Shown one piece after another: positions 33,872 to 43,124 of a stretch of DNA of 64,000 bases; positions within the stretch are counted from its first letter, which is position 1, and each line of letters opens with the position of its first letter. The notes beneath the pieces were generated by a model, which did no database searches, was not told the origin of the DNA, and saw only the letters and a list, made by a program, of their open reading frames with translations. A program made the position numbers and the translations under genes. Origin of the DNA: Asanoa siamensis (GTDB lineage: Bacteria > Actinomycetota > Actinomycetes > Mycobacteriales > Micromonosporaceae); contig NZ_BONE01000010.1 in the NCBI RefSeq assembly GCF_016862555.1, forward strand, positions 1 through 64,000, written 5' to 3'.

Positions 33872-34685
33872 GCCGCATGGGCGTCTCCGCCCGGTAGCCG
33901 CCGCCCGGCCGGCGGAGGTGCTTGTCGAGCACCGCGGTGATCGCCGCGCGGGCCGCCTCCTCCCGGCGCGCGGGCACCCGCTCGAGCAGGCGGCGGGACC
34001 CGAGCGAGAGCCACCAGGTCCAGTACGCGTCGGCGGACGGGAACTCCGAGCGGACGGTCAACTCCGCCGTCGTCACGTCGGTCAGGTAGGCGCCGTCGAA
34101 CAGGCCCGTGACCCACGCCGGCTGCGCGGCCCCGACCTCCTTGGACTCGAGGCCCTGCTCCGGGTCGGGCAGTTGGAACGGCGCGAGGGCGGCGTTGCGG
34201 TCGGCGTAGAACGCCTGGCCGGCGGCCGTCGACTCGGCGAACGTGCTCACGGCCAGCCGGCCGCCCGGGCGCAGCAGGTGGGCCCAGCGGGCCACGGCGG
34301 CGGCCGGGTCGCTCATCAGGAAGACCATGAAGCCGCCGGTGACCACGTCGAACGAGCCGGGCCGGAAGGCGGGGAACTCGGCGTCGCCGCTGGTCACGCG
34401 TACCCAGGGCAGGTCTTTCGCGGCCTCGGCCGTGAGTTGGCGCATCGTCGGGGCGAAGTCGACGCCGATCACCGTGCCGGTGGGGCCGACCGCGGCCGCG
34501 GCGGGGAAGAGGACGTTGCCCCGGCCACAGCCGAGATCGAGCACGCGCTCGCCCGTGGCGATGCCGGCGTGGGCGACCAGCGCGCGCCCCGGCGGGCCGA
34601 AGAACTCCACGCCGGTCTGCTCGTACGTGGGTGCGGCGCGATCGAAAACACCCGCGATGCGTGCCTTGGGGCCGACGTCCGTCAT
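33846..34685 (-). CDS. SAM-dependent methyltransferase
   Basis: 279 residues, class I fold. Motif I VLDLGCGRGNVLFPAAAAVGP (about 47-67), motif II VIGVDF, motif IV SFDVVTGGF, post-motif LLRPGGRLAVST, as in UbiE/MenG-like enzymes. Acceptor unknown. ATG 34685 supported by a TACCGT -10 box 6 nt upstream (minus strand, 34692-34697). Faces the DUF2344 gene divergently. Confidence 0.9.
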   Translation of the reverse strand: MTDVGPKARIAGVFDRAAPTYEQTGVEFFGPPGRALVAHAGIATGERVLDLGCGRGNVLFPAAAAVGPTGTVIGVDFAPTMRQLTAEAAKDLPWVRVTSGDAEFPAFRPGSFDVVTGGFMVFLMSDPAAAVARWAHLLRPGGRLAVSTFAESTAAGQAFYADRNAALAPFQLPDPEQGLESKEVGAAQPAWVTGLFDGAYLTDVTTAELTVRSEFPSADAYWTWWLSLGSRRLLERVPARREEAARAAITAVLDKHLRRPGGGYRAETPMRLTVARRPG

Positions 34686-34691
34686 GGCGTG

Positions 34692-34697
34692 ACGGTA
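34692..34697 (-). promoter_or_regulatory. -10 box TACCGT of the methyltransferase gene
   Basis: Minus-strand TACCGT, 6 nt before ATG 34685; leaderless type. Confidence 0.45.
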
Positions 34698-34747
34698 GTA
34701 GGTGGGAGGATGGTTGCGAACGGTCCGCACACGCGAGGAGCACAGCG

Positions 34748-35524
34748 ATCAGCAGGAAGCCACAGCCGGAGGGTGGGCAGGCGCCCGTCGTCCAGCGCAT
34801 CCGGATCCGGTACGCCAAGCGCGGGCCGCTGCGGTTCACCTCACACCGTGACTTCGCGCGCGCCTTCGAGCGGGCGGTTCGCCGTGCCGGGGTGCCCATC
34901 GCGTTCTCGCAGGGCTTCACCCCGCACCCCAAGATCTCGTACGCCAGCGCGGCGCCGACCGGCACCGCCAGCGAGGCCGAATACCTGGAGATCGGGTTGC
35001 AGGCCGAGGTCGAGCCCGACTGGGTGCGCAGCGCGCTGGACGAAGCGCTCTCGCCCGGGCTGGACGTGCTGGACGCGGCGGTGGCGAGCGGTGAGTCGCT
35101 GGCCGACCGGATCGACGCGTCGCGCTGGCGGCTGGAACTGCCGGGGCTGACGGATACGGCGGTTTCCGACGCGGTCACGAAATTTCGGGATTCGTCCGAA
35201 GTCATGGTCGAGCGGCAGACGAAGCAGGGCCGCCGCAGCTTCGACACCAGGGCCGCCGTGGTCTCCATCGAGGTGATCAATTCCGGTCCGGCAGCTTCCG
35301 GGGGGTCGGGCGAGCCGTGTGCGATACTCGACGTAGTCGTGCGGCAGGTCACCCCGTCCGTGCGACCCGATGACGTCCTTGCCGGCCTCCGTGTGGTGGC
35401 CGACCTGGAGCCGCCGGTCCCGCCTCGCGCGACCCGGCTGGCACAGGGCCGGCTGACCGCGCAGGGGGCGATCGTGGATCCGTTGGAGGCGGGCCACGAC
35501 GGGGCTGTCGTCGGTGAACGCTGA
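34748..35524 (+). CDS. DUF2344 (TIGR03936) protein with an apparent ATC start codon
   Basis: 258 residues. Family signature RIRYAKRGPLRFTSHRDFARAFERAVRRAGVP, FSQGFTPHPKISYASAAPTG, EYLEIGLQ. Normally coupled to the radical SAM (TIGR03960) gene and located before RNase E/G; function unknown, presumably in RNA metabolism. No ATG/GTG/TTG fits: homologous sequence begins at xSRKPQ, where the codon is ATC (34748-34750) with GAGGAG at 34735-34740, 7 nt upstream. The nearest upstream in-frame start is a GTG at about 34664 inside the divergent gene. Confidence 0.85.
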   Translation: MSRKPQPEGGQAPVVQRIRIRYAKRGPLRFTSHRDFARAFERAVRRAGVPIAFSQGFTPHPKISYASAAPTGTASEAEYLEIGLQAEVEPDWVRSALDEALSPGLDVLDAAVASGESLADRIDASRWRLELPGLTDTAVSDAVTKFRDSSEVMVERQTKQGRRSFDTRAAVVSIEVINSGPAASGGSGEPCAILDVVVRQVTPSVRPDDVLAGLRVVADLEPPVPPRATRLAQGRLTAQGAIVDPLEAGHDGAVVGER

Positions 35525-35554
35525 CCGCGGCGACGCGATCGGCGTTTAGCCCGC

Positions 35555-35590
35555 CAGACTTCGGTCTGCCCGCCGCTTCGCGCGGCGGGC
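35555..35590 (+). terminator. Tandem hairpins between DUF2344 and rne
   Basis: CAGAC-TTCG-GTCTG (35555-35568) is followed at once by GCCCGCCGC (35568-35576) pairing with GCGGCGGGC (35582-35590). Probably a terminator or RNase E/G leader structure. Confidence 0.6.
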
Positions 35591-35668
35591 GCGGCCGGAA
35601 ACACTTTGCGGCGACCCTGCGTGGCAGCGCTCACCCGCGCCCGGGGTTGTCAGAACTGGAGAACGTCC

Positions 35669-38638
35669 ATGCTCGAGAACGAGCCGACGGGCGGCGAGGA
35701 CCAGGGCAACGAGCCCGCCGCGCAGACCGAGGCACCCGCGACACCCGTCAAGCGCACCCGGGCCCGCAAGTCGACCGCCGCCGCGGCCGCGCCGGCCCCT
35801 GACGCTGACGAGGAGGCGCCGGCGACGACCAGGCGCCGACGCAAGGCGACAACTACCGCCAAAGCCGACACCGAGGGCGAGTCCCCGGCAGAGGGTACGA
35901 ACGACGCGCCGGTGAAGCGGACCCGGCGCCGCAAGGCCGCCACCGAGGACGCCGCCCCGGCGGGTCGCGCCGTCGACGCCGTGGTCGCCGCGGAGTCCGA
36001 CGACCCCGCCGCCGAGCCGGCCGCTGGCCTCGGCGACGTCGAGCCCGCGCCCGGGCGCCGGCGGTCCACCCGACGGGTCATCGCCACGGAGTCGGCCGAC
36101 CCGGCCGCCGAGCCGATCGCCGGCGTCGGCGACGTCGAGCCCGGCGCCGCACCCACCGCGGAGACCGATCCCGCGCTGGTGGAAAGCCAGGCGGTCGGGG
36201 AGCCCGGTGAGCCCGTCGACGACGAGGAGGCCGAGGAGGCCACCACCGAGCCGCTCGAGGTCGAGGAGCCCGCGCCCACCCGGCGCCGGGCCGCGACCCT
36301 GCTGTTCATGGCGCCCGAGCCCGACGAGGAGCCGGCACCGGCACCGGTCCGGCGCACCCGGCGTACCCGGGGCACCGCGGCCGTCGACGCGCCCGCCGAG
36401 CCCGTCGAGGCTCCGGCGGCCGCGGCTGCTCCGGCCGCTTCCGCCGCTGAGGTCGACTCCGAGAGTGACGCCGGCGAGACCACCGGCCGGCGGCGCCGGC
36501 GCGGGCGGCGTACCGGCGAGGAAGCCGCACCGGTCGAGGTCGAGGCGGTCGACGAGGACGAGCCCACCGCGGACGCCGAGGGCGACGACGACGCCGACGA
36601 CGACGATGACGAGAGCGGCCGCCGACGCCGCCGCCGGGGCCGCCGCGGCCGCGGTCGCGGCAAGGGCCCGGCCGACGACGCCGACGAGGTCGAGGAGCCC
36701 GCGGCGGCCACCGCCGACGACGACGAGGAGGACGGCGACGGTGTCACCCGCCGGCGCCGCCGGCGGCGCCGCAAGGGCGACGCCGACACGGGCGCCGACG
36801 ACGGCGTGCACACCGTGGTCCGGATCCGCGAGCCGCGCAGCACCTCCGACGAGGTGCAGGGCGTCTCCGGCTCGACCCGGCTCGAGGCCAAGCGCCAGCG
36901 CCGGCGGGACGGCCGCGAGCAGCGCCGCACCCGGCCGCCGATCCTGAGCGAGTCGGAGTTCCTGGCCCGCCGCGAGGCCGTCGACCGGGTGATGGTGGTC
37001 CGGCAGCGGGGCGACCGTACCCAGATCGCGGTCCTGGAAGACGGCGTGCTGGTCGAGCACTACGTGACCCGGGCGTCGTCCGGCGCGATGGCCGGCAACG
37101 TCTACCTCGGCAAGGTGCAGAACGTGCTGCCCTCGATGGAGGCGGCGTTCGTCGACGTCGGCCGGGGCCGCAACGCGGTGCTCTACGCCGGCGAGGTCAA
37201 CTGGGACGCCTCCGGCCTGGAGGGCCGGGCCCGCTCGATCGAGCAGGCGCTGCGCTCCGGCGACTCGGTGCTGGTGCAGGTCACCAAGGACCCGATCGGC
37301 CACAAGGGCGCCCGGCTGACCAGTCACATCGCGCTCTCCGGCCGGCACCTCGTCTACGTGCCGGGCGGCAACGCGTCCGGCATCAGCCGCAAGCTGCCCG
37401 ACACCGAGCGCAAGCGGCTCCGCGACGTGCTGAAGAAGCTGGTGCCCGAGGGCGCCGGCGTGATCGTCCGGACCGCGGCCGAGGGCGCGTCGGAGGACGA
37501 GCTCGAGCGCGACGTCAAGCGCCTGCAGGCGCAGTGGGACGACATCCAGGAGAAGGCGGCGGCCGGTGGCGCGCCGGCGCTCCTCTACGAGGAGCCCGAC
37601 CTGCTGATCCGGGTCGTCCGCGACCTGTTCAACGAGGACTTCCGCGAGATCGTCGTGCAGGGCGACGAGGCGTACGAGATGGTCGACTCGTACCTCGGTC
37701 ATGTCTCTCCTGACCTGGTGCCCCGCCTGCACCGGCACACGTCGACCGTCGACCTGTTCGCCGAGAAGCGGATCGACGAGCAGATCCTCAAGGGCCTCGA
37801 CCGCAAGGTGTTCCTGCCCTCGGGCGGCCACCTGGTGATCGACCGCACCGAGGCGATGACGGTGGTCGACGTCAACACGGGTAAGTACACGGGCGCCGGC
37901 GGCAACCTCGAGGAGACCGTCACCCGCAACAACCTGGAGGCGGCGGAGGAGATCGTCCGCCAGCTCCGCCTGCGGGACCTCGGCGGCATCGTGGTCATCG
38001 ACTTCATCGACATGGTGCTGGAGAGCAACCGCGAGCTGGTGCTCCGGCGGCTGACCGAGTGCCTGGGCCGGGATCGCACCAAGCACCAGGTCACCGAGAT
38101 CACCTCGCTGGGTCTGGTGCAGATGACCCGGAAGCGGATCGGGGCCGGGCTGCTGGAGGCGTTCTCGGAGAACTGCGAGGTCTGCAAGGGCCGCGGCCTG
38201 ATCATCCACACCGAGCCGGTGCCGGTGAAGGGTGGCGGGCAGTCGCAGTCGCACAGTCATGGCGCCAACGGTTCGGGTTCCGGCGCTGAGAAGGTCAAGG
38301 CGGTGGCGTCCGCGCCGGCCACGACGTCCTCGTCGCGGCGCCGTGGGCGCAAGGCGGCGGCCGCGCCGCAGAGCGCGCCGGACACGATCGAGCCGACGGT
38401 GGTCGCCGACGAGGACGACACCATGGGGTACGACCTGTCCCGCTACGACGACGTCGTGCTGGACCCGGTCGACGAGGTGGAGGCGCCCGACGTCGCGCCG
38501 GCGTCGAACGGCCGCCTGGCCGGCACCGACGACCCGGACGCGGCCGGCGACGACGACGAGGACGGCGACCTGGCCGAGGCCAGCACATCCCGCCGCCGAG
38601 GCCGCCGGGGCGGCGCCCGCCGCCGCACCCGCCCGTAG
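35669..38638 (+). CDS. rne: Ribonuclease E/G family endoribonuclease
   Basis: 989 residues. Residues 1-430 are a long disordered extension alternating Ala/Pro/Glu-rich acid stretches with basic RRRRRGRRGRGR blocks and imperfect DPAAEPxAGxGDVEP repeats. The catalytic part follows: S1 domain (GNVYLGKVQNVLPSMEAAFVDVG), 5' sensor, DNase I-like domain with metal-binding Asp residues (TVVDVNTGKYTG, GGIVVIDFIDM), and Zn-link CEVCKGRG (about residues 830-837). Processes rRNA and decays mRNA. Placing the extension N-terminal to the catalytic domain is characteristic of actinobacteria. Confidence 0.96.
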   Translation: MLENEPTGGEDQGNEPAAQTEAPATPVKRTRARKSTAAAAAPAPDADEEAPATTRRRRKATTTAKADTEGESPAEGTNDAPVKRTRRRKAATEDAAPAGRAVDAVVAAESDDPAAEPAAGLGDVEPAPGRRRSTRRVIATESADPAAEPIAGVGDVEPGAAPTAETDPALVESQAVGEPGEPVDDEEAEEATTEPLEVEEPAPTRRRAATLLFMAPEPDEEPAPAPVRRTRRTRGTAAVDAPAEPVEAPAAAAAPAASAAEVDSESDAGETTGRRRRRGRRTGEEAAPVEVEAVDEDEPTADAEGDDDADDDDDESGRRRRRRGRRGRGRGKGPADDADEVEEPAAATADDDEEDGDGVTRRRRRRRRKGDADTGADDGVHTVVRIREPRSTSDEVQGVSGSTRLEAKRQRRRDGREQRRTRPPILSESEFLARREAVDRVMVVRQRGDRTQIAVLEDGVLVEHYVTRASSGAMAGNVYLGKVQNVLPSMEAAFVDVGRGRNAVLYAGEVNWDASGLEGRARSIEQALRSGDSVLVQVTKDPIGHKGARLTSHIALSGRHLVYVPGGNASGISRKLPDTERKRLRDVLKKLVPEGAGVIVRTAAEGASEDELERDVKRLQAQWDDIQEKAAAGGAPALLYEEPDLLIRVVRDLFNEDFREIVVQGDEAYEMVDSYLGHVSPDLVPRLHRHTSTVDLFAEKRIDEQILKGLDRKVFLPSGGHLVIDRTEAMTVVDVNTGKYTGAGGNLEETVTRNNLEAAEEIVRQLRLRDLGGIVVIDFIDMVLESNRELVLRRLTECLGRDRTKHQVTEITSLGLVQMTRKRIGAGLLEAFSENCEVCKGRGLIIHTEPVPVKGGGQSQSHSHGANGSGSGAEKVKAVASAPATTSSSRRRGRKAAAAPQSAPDTIEPTVVADEDDTMGYDLSRYDDVVLDPVDEVEAPDVAPASNGRLAGTDDPDAAGDDDEDGDLAEASTSRRRGRRGGARRRTRP

Positions 38639-38653
38639 TTTCCGACGCTCGAC

Positions 38654-38687
38654 CACTGCCCGGCCACCACTCGGTGACCGGGCAGTG
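38654..38687 (+). terminator. rne terminator hairpin
   Basis: CACTGCCCGG (38654-38663) and CCGGGCAGTG (38678-38687) pair perfectly, with ACC/GGT inside the loop; 15 bp after the rne stop. The following 230 bp up to the lipoprotein gene show nothing further. Confidence 0.75.
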
Positions 38688-38919
38688 TCGTGCGTGGTGG
38701 GGATGTGCCGGGCCCCGACCGCTGGGGGTCGCGGCGTGCGTGGCCGTCCGCGCGAGGGGCAGGCCGGGCCGCGCCTCGCGTTGTTGGGCGGGATGCCGTT
38801 GGCCCCGCCTTCGTCGCGACGCGGTGGCGTGCGTGCGGTGGCGGGCAGTGTCGCGGTGTTCGTGAATGCGCGTTAGGGTCGCGGCATCGTCCCGCCGCCA
38901 CCCCCGGAGGACCATCCCG

Positions 38920-39477
38920 ATGCGTCTGCGTCGTCAGTTTGCCGTGCTCGTCGTGTCCGTCGCTCTGGTCGCCGTCGCCGGGTGTTCCGGCGATGTGGAG
39001 GGTCGTGGTGACGGCAGCGCCGCGCCGGGGGCCAGTGCGTCGGGGAGTGCCGCGCCCTCGGCGGCGCCGTCCGGGAGCGCGGCGGTGCCGGGCGGCACGC
39101 CGGCGCCGAACATCACGCTCGGCCCGGCGCCGACGGCGAAGGCCGGCGGCAACGCCACGCAGGTCTGCGCCGACGCGCGCAAGGCCACGGAGAGCGGCAC
39201 GACCGGGTTCGTGCAGCAGCTCACCGCGGTGCTGGAGGCGCAGGGCAAGAACGACAAGACGGCCGAGGCCGCGGCCGAGAAGAAGCTCGGTGCCACCCTG
39301 GACACCTGGGCCGCCGACCTGCGCAAGGCCTCCACGGCCGCGACCGACGGTCAACTCAAGACCACGTTGTCGCAGCTCGCCGGGCAGGTCGACACCATGA
39401 CCTCGAACGTCGAGACCATCGACGACGCCACCCTCGGCGCCATCCAGGATCGCCTCGACACGCTCTGCCCGAACTGA
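38920..39477 (+). CDS. Predicted lipoprotein
   Basis: 185 residues from ATG 38920 with CCGGAGGA upstream. Lipobox VAVAGC (Cys at about residue 21), then a Ser/Ala/Pro/Gly-rich linker of about 50 residues and a helical C-terminal domain with two Cys (CADARKATESG, RLDTLCPN). Anchored to the outer face of the membrane; function unknown. Confidence 0.82.
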   Translation: MRLRRQFAVLVVSVALVAVAGCSGDVEGRGDGSAAPGASASGSAAPSAAPSGSAAVPGGTPAPNITLGPAPTAKAGGNATQVCADARKATESGTTGFVQQLTAVLEAQGKNDKTAEAAAEKKLGATLDTWAADLRKASTAATDGQLKTTLSQLAGQVDTMTSNVETIDDATLGAIQDRLDTLCPN

Positions 39478-39582
39478 CCGGTCTTGACCGTGTCGCCGCG
39501 GACCTGGCAGCGGAGCGCAGCGTAGCGGTGTCCGGCGGGAGCGACGGTCGTGCCCCCGGCGGACCCGGGACCGGATCGGCTC

Positions 39583-40155
39583 CTAGACGCTCGTGCGCGG
39601 GGTGACCGCGCCGTCGACCGTGCGGACCAGCAGGTTGAGGACCTCGTGGCGGGACGCGCCGTGTTGCGTGACGTAGGCCCAGCCCGCGTAGAGCTGTGAC
39701 CACATCAGGCTGGACAGCCACGGCGCGGGCAGGCCCGGGTCGATCGTGCCGTCGCGGTGGCCGCGGTCGATCATCGCGCTGAAGCGGTCATCGCAGCCGT
39801 CGTCGACGATCGGGGTCGACTCGCTGAGGCAGTCCGGGTCCGTGAAGATCAGGGAAAGGAGGCTGCCGAGGTCGAAGTACTCGCGGCAGAGGCGGAGCAG
39901 CGCCGCGCAGCCCGTGCCCTCGTCGAGGCGCGCGCTGGCGGTGGCGTGGTCGAGTCGGGCGCTGCCCTCGGCGGCGACGGCCCGCATCAGGTCGGAGCGC
40001 TCCGGGAAGTAGCGGTGCAGGGTCGTGCGGCCCACGTCGGCGGCCGTGGCGATCTCACCCAGGGCGGCGCCGGGGTTCTGCCCGAGCACGTCGATCGCGG
40101 CGGACAGGATCGCCTGCCTGGTGCGGGCCCGCGCACCACGTTCATGTACCTGCAC
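39583..40155 (-). CDS. TetR family regulator of the ABC exporter
   Basis: 190 residues. HTH about 12-58 (QAILSAAIDVLGQNPGAALGEIATAADVGRTTLHRYFPERSDL). Divergent from the ABC exporter at 40228, with a TetR-like palindrome in the shared region. GTG start 40155 lies 6 nt after a TAACCT box (minus strand, 40162-40167). Confidence 0.88.
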   Translation of the reverse strand: MQVHERGARARTRQAILSAAIDVLGQNPGAALGEIATAADVGRTTLHRYFPERSDLMRAVAAEGSARLDHATASARLDEGTGCAALLRLCREYFDLGSLLSLIFTDPDCLSESTPIVDDGCDDRFSAMIDRGHRDGTIDPGLPAPWLSSLMWSQLYAGWAYVTQHGASRHEVLNLLVRTVDGAVTPRTSV

Positions 40156-40161
40156 AGGCTG

Positions 40162-40167
40162 AGGTTA
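40162..40167 (-). promoter_or_regulatory. -10 box TAACCT of the TetR gene
   Basis: Minus-strand TAACCT followed by 6 nt and GTG; leaderless type. Confidence 0.45.
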
Positions 40168-40199
40168 GCAGTCTCAATTCGGATTCTCACTTGACTCTT

Positions 40200-40219
40200 G
40201 TGGAACATCCGCGTTCCAC
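40200..40219. promoter_or_regulatory. TetR operator overlapping the ABC exporter promoter
   Basis: GTGGAAC (40200-40206) and GTTCCAC (40213-40219) are perfect 7-bp arms with a 6-bp spacer. TTGACT (40191-40196) just upstream is a good -35 element, so the palindrome would block the exporter promoter. Confidence 0.6.
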
Positions 40220-40227
40220 TAGAGCGC

Positions 40228-42000
40228 ATGACCGTCCCGCCTCCGCGGTTCGCGCGGCTTCGCACGCTCGTCTCGTTCGTCGCGCCGCACCGGCGGGTGC
40301 TGGTCGCCGGGTTCCTGCTCGGCCTGCTCGCCAGCGCGGTCGGGCTGGCGACGCCGCTGGTCACCAAGTGGGTGATCGACACGCTGGGCCAGGACCACGC
40401 GCCGCTCTGGCGGCCCGTCGGGGTGCTGCTCGCGCTCGTCGTGGTCGGCGCGGCCATCTCCATGTGGCAGTGGGTGATCATGGGCACCGTCGCCGAGAAG
40501 GTGGTGCTCGACGCCCGGGTCTCGATGATCAGGCAGTACTTCGCCGCCCGGGTCCGGGAGATCACCGGCCGGCCGACCGGCGAGCTGGTCACCCGGGTGA
40601 CGTCCGACGCCGGCCTGCTGCACAGTGCCTCGGCCAGCCTCGTCGGCCTGCTCAACAGCTCGCTCGCGCTGGTGGCCACGCTGGTGCTGATGGGCGTGCT
40701 CGACATCGTCCTGCTCGGGCTGACGCTGGCCTCGGTCGTGGTGGTGGGCGCGATCATGATCACGCTGATGCCGGCGATCGCGAAGGCGCAGGAGGCCGCG
40801 CAGGAGTCGGTGGGCCGGCTCGGCGGGGCGCTCGAGGGCACGCTGCGGGCCATCCGGACGGTCAAGGCGAGCCGGGCCGAGGTGCGGCAGACCGACCGGA
40901 TCGTCGCCGACGCCCGCGACTCCGCCAGGCATGGCATCCGGGCCGCGCGGCGCACGGCGACCGTCTGGACGATCTCCTGGACCGGCATCCAGCTCGCGAT
41001 CATCGTGATCCTCGGCCTCGGCGCCTGGCGGGCCGATCGCGGGTTGATCGAGATCTCGAGCCTCATCGCGTTCCTGCTGTACGCGTTCCAGCTCATGGGC
41101 CCGATCAGCGAGCTCACCGAGAACGTCACCAACCTGCAGGCGGGCATGGCCGCCGCCGCCCGGATCCAGCAGGTGGCGGCGATGGAGGTCGAGCCGCGGT
41201 CGCCGGGCGCGTCGGCTGCTGTTCCGGGCTCGGTCGACGCGCCGGTTCTGGAGTTCCGCTCGGTGACCGCCCGTTATGCGCCAGGGACCGAGCCGGCGGT
41301 ACGGGGGATCGACCTGATCGTGCCCCGGCGCGGCCATACGGCGATCGTCGGGCCGTCGGGTGCGGGGAAGACCACGCTGTTCTCGCTGATCCTGCGGTTC
41401 CTGGAGCCGGAGAGCGGGGAGGTGCTGCTCGACGGGCGGCCGTACGGGTCGTTCACGCACGACGAGGTGCGCTCGCGGCTGGCGTACGTGGAGCAGGAGA
41501 CCCCCGTCGTGCCCGGCACGATCCGCGACAACCTGCTGTTCACGCACCCGGACGCCACGGAGGCGGAGGTGCTGGCGGTGCTCCGGGCGGTACGGCTGGA
41601 CGACAAGATCGACTCGCTCGCGGAGGGGCTGGACACGTCGCTGACCGAGAACGAGGTCAGCGGCGGGCAGCGGCAGCGGATCGCGCTGGCCCGGGCGATC
41701 CTGCGTACGCCGGACGTGCTGCTCCTCGACGAGGCCACCGCCCAGGTCGACGGCCTGACGGAGGCGGCGCTGCACGACTGCATCCGGGAGCGCGCGTCGT
41801 CCGGCGCGGTGGTGACGATCGCCCACCGCCTGTCGACGGTCCTGGACGCGGACACGATCGTGGTGCTGGACGAGGGCCGCATCCGGGCCCGCGGGACGCA
41901 CGCGGAGCTGCTGGCCGGTGACGCGCTCTACCGCAAGCTGGTCGAGGCGCTCCGCATCGCCGAGACCCGCCCGCACCCGACCCCGATCGGCGCCGTCTGA
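40228..42000 (+). CDS. ABC exporter half-transporter (TM domain fused to ATPase)
   Basis: 590 residues. Six TM helices in residues 1-310, then an NBD: Walker A GPSGAGKT, Q-loop YVEQET, signature VSGGQRQRIALARAIL, Walker B VLLLDEATAQVD, H-loop AHRLSTV. Homodimeric multidrug/lipid exporter type (MsbA/LmrA-like). Regulated by the divergent TetR. ATG 40228 preferred over GTG 40198, which would lie inside the operator. Confidence 0.93.
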   Translation: MTVPPPRFARLRTLVSFVAPHRRVLVAGFLLGLLASAVGLATPLVTKWVIDTLGQDHAPLWRPVGVLLALVVVGAAISMWQWVIMGTVAEKVVLDARVSMIRQYFAARVREITGRPTGELVTRVTSDAGLLHSASASLVGLLNSSLALVATLVLMGVLDIVLLGLTLASVVVVGAIMITLMPAIAKAQEAAQESVGRLGGALEGTLRAIRTVKASRAEVRQTDRIVADARDSARHGIRAARRTATVWTISWTGIQLAIIVILGLGAWRADRGLIEISSLIAFLLYAFQLMGPISELTENVTNLQAGMAAAARIQQVAAMEVEPRSPGASAAVPGSVDAPVLEFRSVTARYAPGTEPAVRGIDLIVPRRGHTAIVGPSGAGKTTLFSLILRFLEPESGEVLLDGRPYGSFTHDEVRSRLAYVEQETPVVPGTIRDNLLFTHPDATEAEVLAVLRAVRLDDKIDSLAEGLDTSLTENEVSGGQRQRIALARAILRTPDVLLLDEATAQVDGLTEAALHDCIRERASSGAVVTIAHRLSTVLDADTIVVLDEGRIRARGTHAELLAGDALYRKLVEALRIAETRPHPTPIGAV

Positions 42001-42081
42001 CCCTGAGGCTCGCCCGTCGCACCGACCCCGGCCTCGATCCCGGCGGGCGCCGCCATCCCGGCGCCGCATCCGGCGCGACCT

Positions 42082-42119
42082 CACCCCGCCGTGAGCCCCA
42101 CCACCTCGTTGGCGGGGTG
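42082..42119 (+). terminator. Terminator after the ABC exporter
   Basis: CACCCCGCC (42082-42090) pairs with GGCGGGGTG (42111-42119). Confidence 0.65.
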
Positions 42120-42231
42120 GGGTGGCTGTTGTCCGTGGTTATCGTGGGAAGTGGCCAGCGTGCCGGCTTGCGGTGTCGGCTCGTGGGCTGCTCGTTCGGG
42201 GCCTGGTTTGGGGCGCCGGTCGGGTATGCCG

Positions 42232-42357
42232 TACGCTTGCCTGTGGCGCACTCCCGTGCGCCGCGTTCACGTGTGCCCGCCGATCGTGCTTTCGCACTCA
42301 GGTGTTGTGGCCGACGTCGAACGGCCACCGCCACGCTACGACAGGAGTCCGCGTCCC
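42232..42357 (+). promoter_or_regulatory. rplU promoter and leader
   Basis: TACGCT (42232-42237) is a likely -10 box. The leader begins with a hairpin GGCGCAC-TCCC-GTGCGCC (42245-42262) and ends with AGGAG at about 42342 before ATG 42358. The leader may mediate autogenous control by L21, which is inference. Confidence 0.5.
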
Positions 42358-42672
42358 ATGTACGCGATCGTCAAGACCGGCGGCAAGCAGTACAAGGTCG
42401 CCGAGGGTGACGTGATCGAGGTCGAGAAGCTCGTCGGCGAGCCCGGCGACGCGGTAACGCTCGCCGCGGTGCTCCTCGTTGACGGTGACGACCTGGTGAC
42501 CGACTCGGCGCAGCTTGCCAAGGTCTCGGTGTCCGGCGAGATCGCCGCGCACACCAAGGGCCCCAAGATCCGGATCCACAAGTTCAAGAACAAGACCGGC
42601 TACCACAAGCGCCAGGGTCACCGACAGAAGCTGACCCAGGTCAAGGTCACCGGCATCTCCAGCGGGAAGTAG
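42358..42672 (+). CDS. rplU: 50S ribosomal protein L21
   Basis: 104 residues, the standard bL21 length. [18 protein letters not shown] and [16 protein letters not shown] are diagnostic. Part of the conserved rplU-rpmA-obgE cluster; 10 bp separate it from rpmA. Confidence 0.98.
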   Translation: MYAIVKTGGKQYKVAEGDVIEVEKLVGEPGDAVTLAAVLLVDGDDLVTDSAQLAKVSVSGEIAAHTKGPKIRIHKFKNKTGYHKRQGHRQKLTQVKVTGISSGK

Positions 42673-42682
42673 GGCGTAGGCG

Positions 42683-42937
42683 ATGGCTCACAAAAAGGGT
42701 GCGTCCAGCTCGCGCAACGGTCGCGACTCCGCGGCTCAGCGCCTGGGCGTGAAGCGGTTCGGTGGCCAGGTGGTCAGCGCCGGCGAGATCCTGATCCGCC
42801 AGCGCGGCACCAAGTTCCACCCGGGTGACCTGGTCGGCCGTGGCGGCGACGACACGCTGTTCGCGCTGGCCGCGGGCGCGGTCCAGTTCGGCACCAAGCG
42901 CGGTCGCAAGACCGTCAACATCGTGCCGAGCGCCTGA
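42683..42937 (+). CDS. rpmA: 50S ribosomal protein L27
   Basis: 84 residues. [20 protein letters not shown] and [10 protein letters not shown] are diagnostic of bL27, whose N-terminus reaches the peptidyl transferase centre. No N-terminal prosequence is present. Co-transcribed with rplU. Confidence 0.98.
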   Translation: MAHKKGASSSRNGRDSAAQRLGVKRFGGQVVSAGEILIRQRGTKFHPGDLVGRGGDDTLFALAAGAVQFGTKRGRKTVNIVPSA

Positions 42938-43124
42938 GGCGGGGTTAACCCACACCAGCAACTCGTCGAAGCGGGCCGTGGACCACAGTGTCCCGGCCCG
43001 TTTCGCGTTTTCGGGTTGTGCCGCGGCACGCGGCACAATTGACAACCGCGGACCTGATGTCTGGCGGGAGCGACGGTCGCGCCCACGGCGGGCCCGAGCG
43101 GATAGATCGATGAAATGAGGGTCC

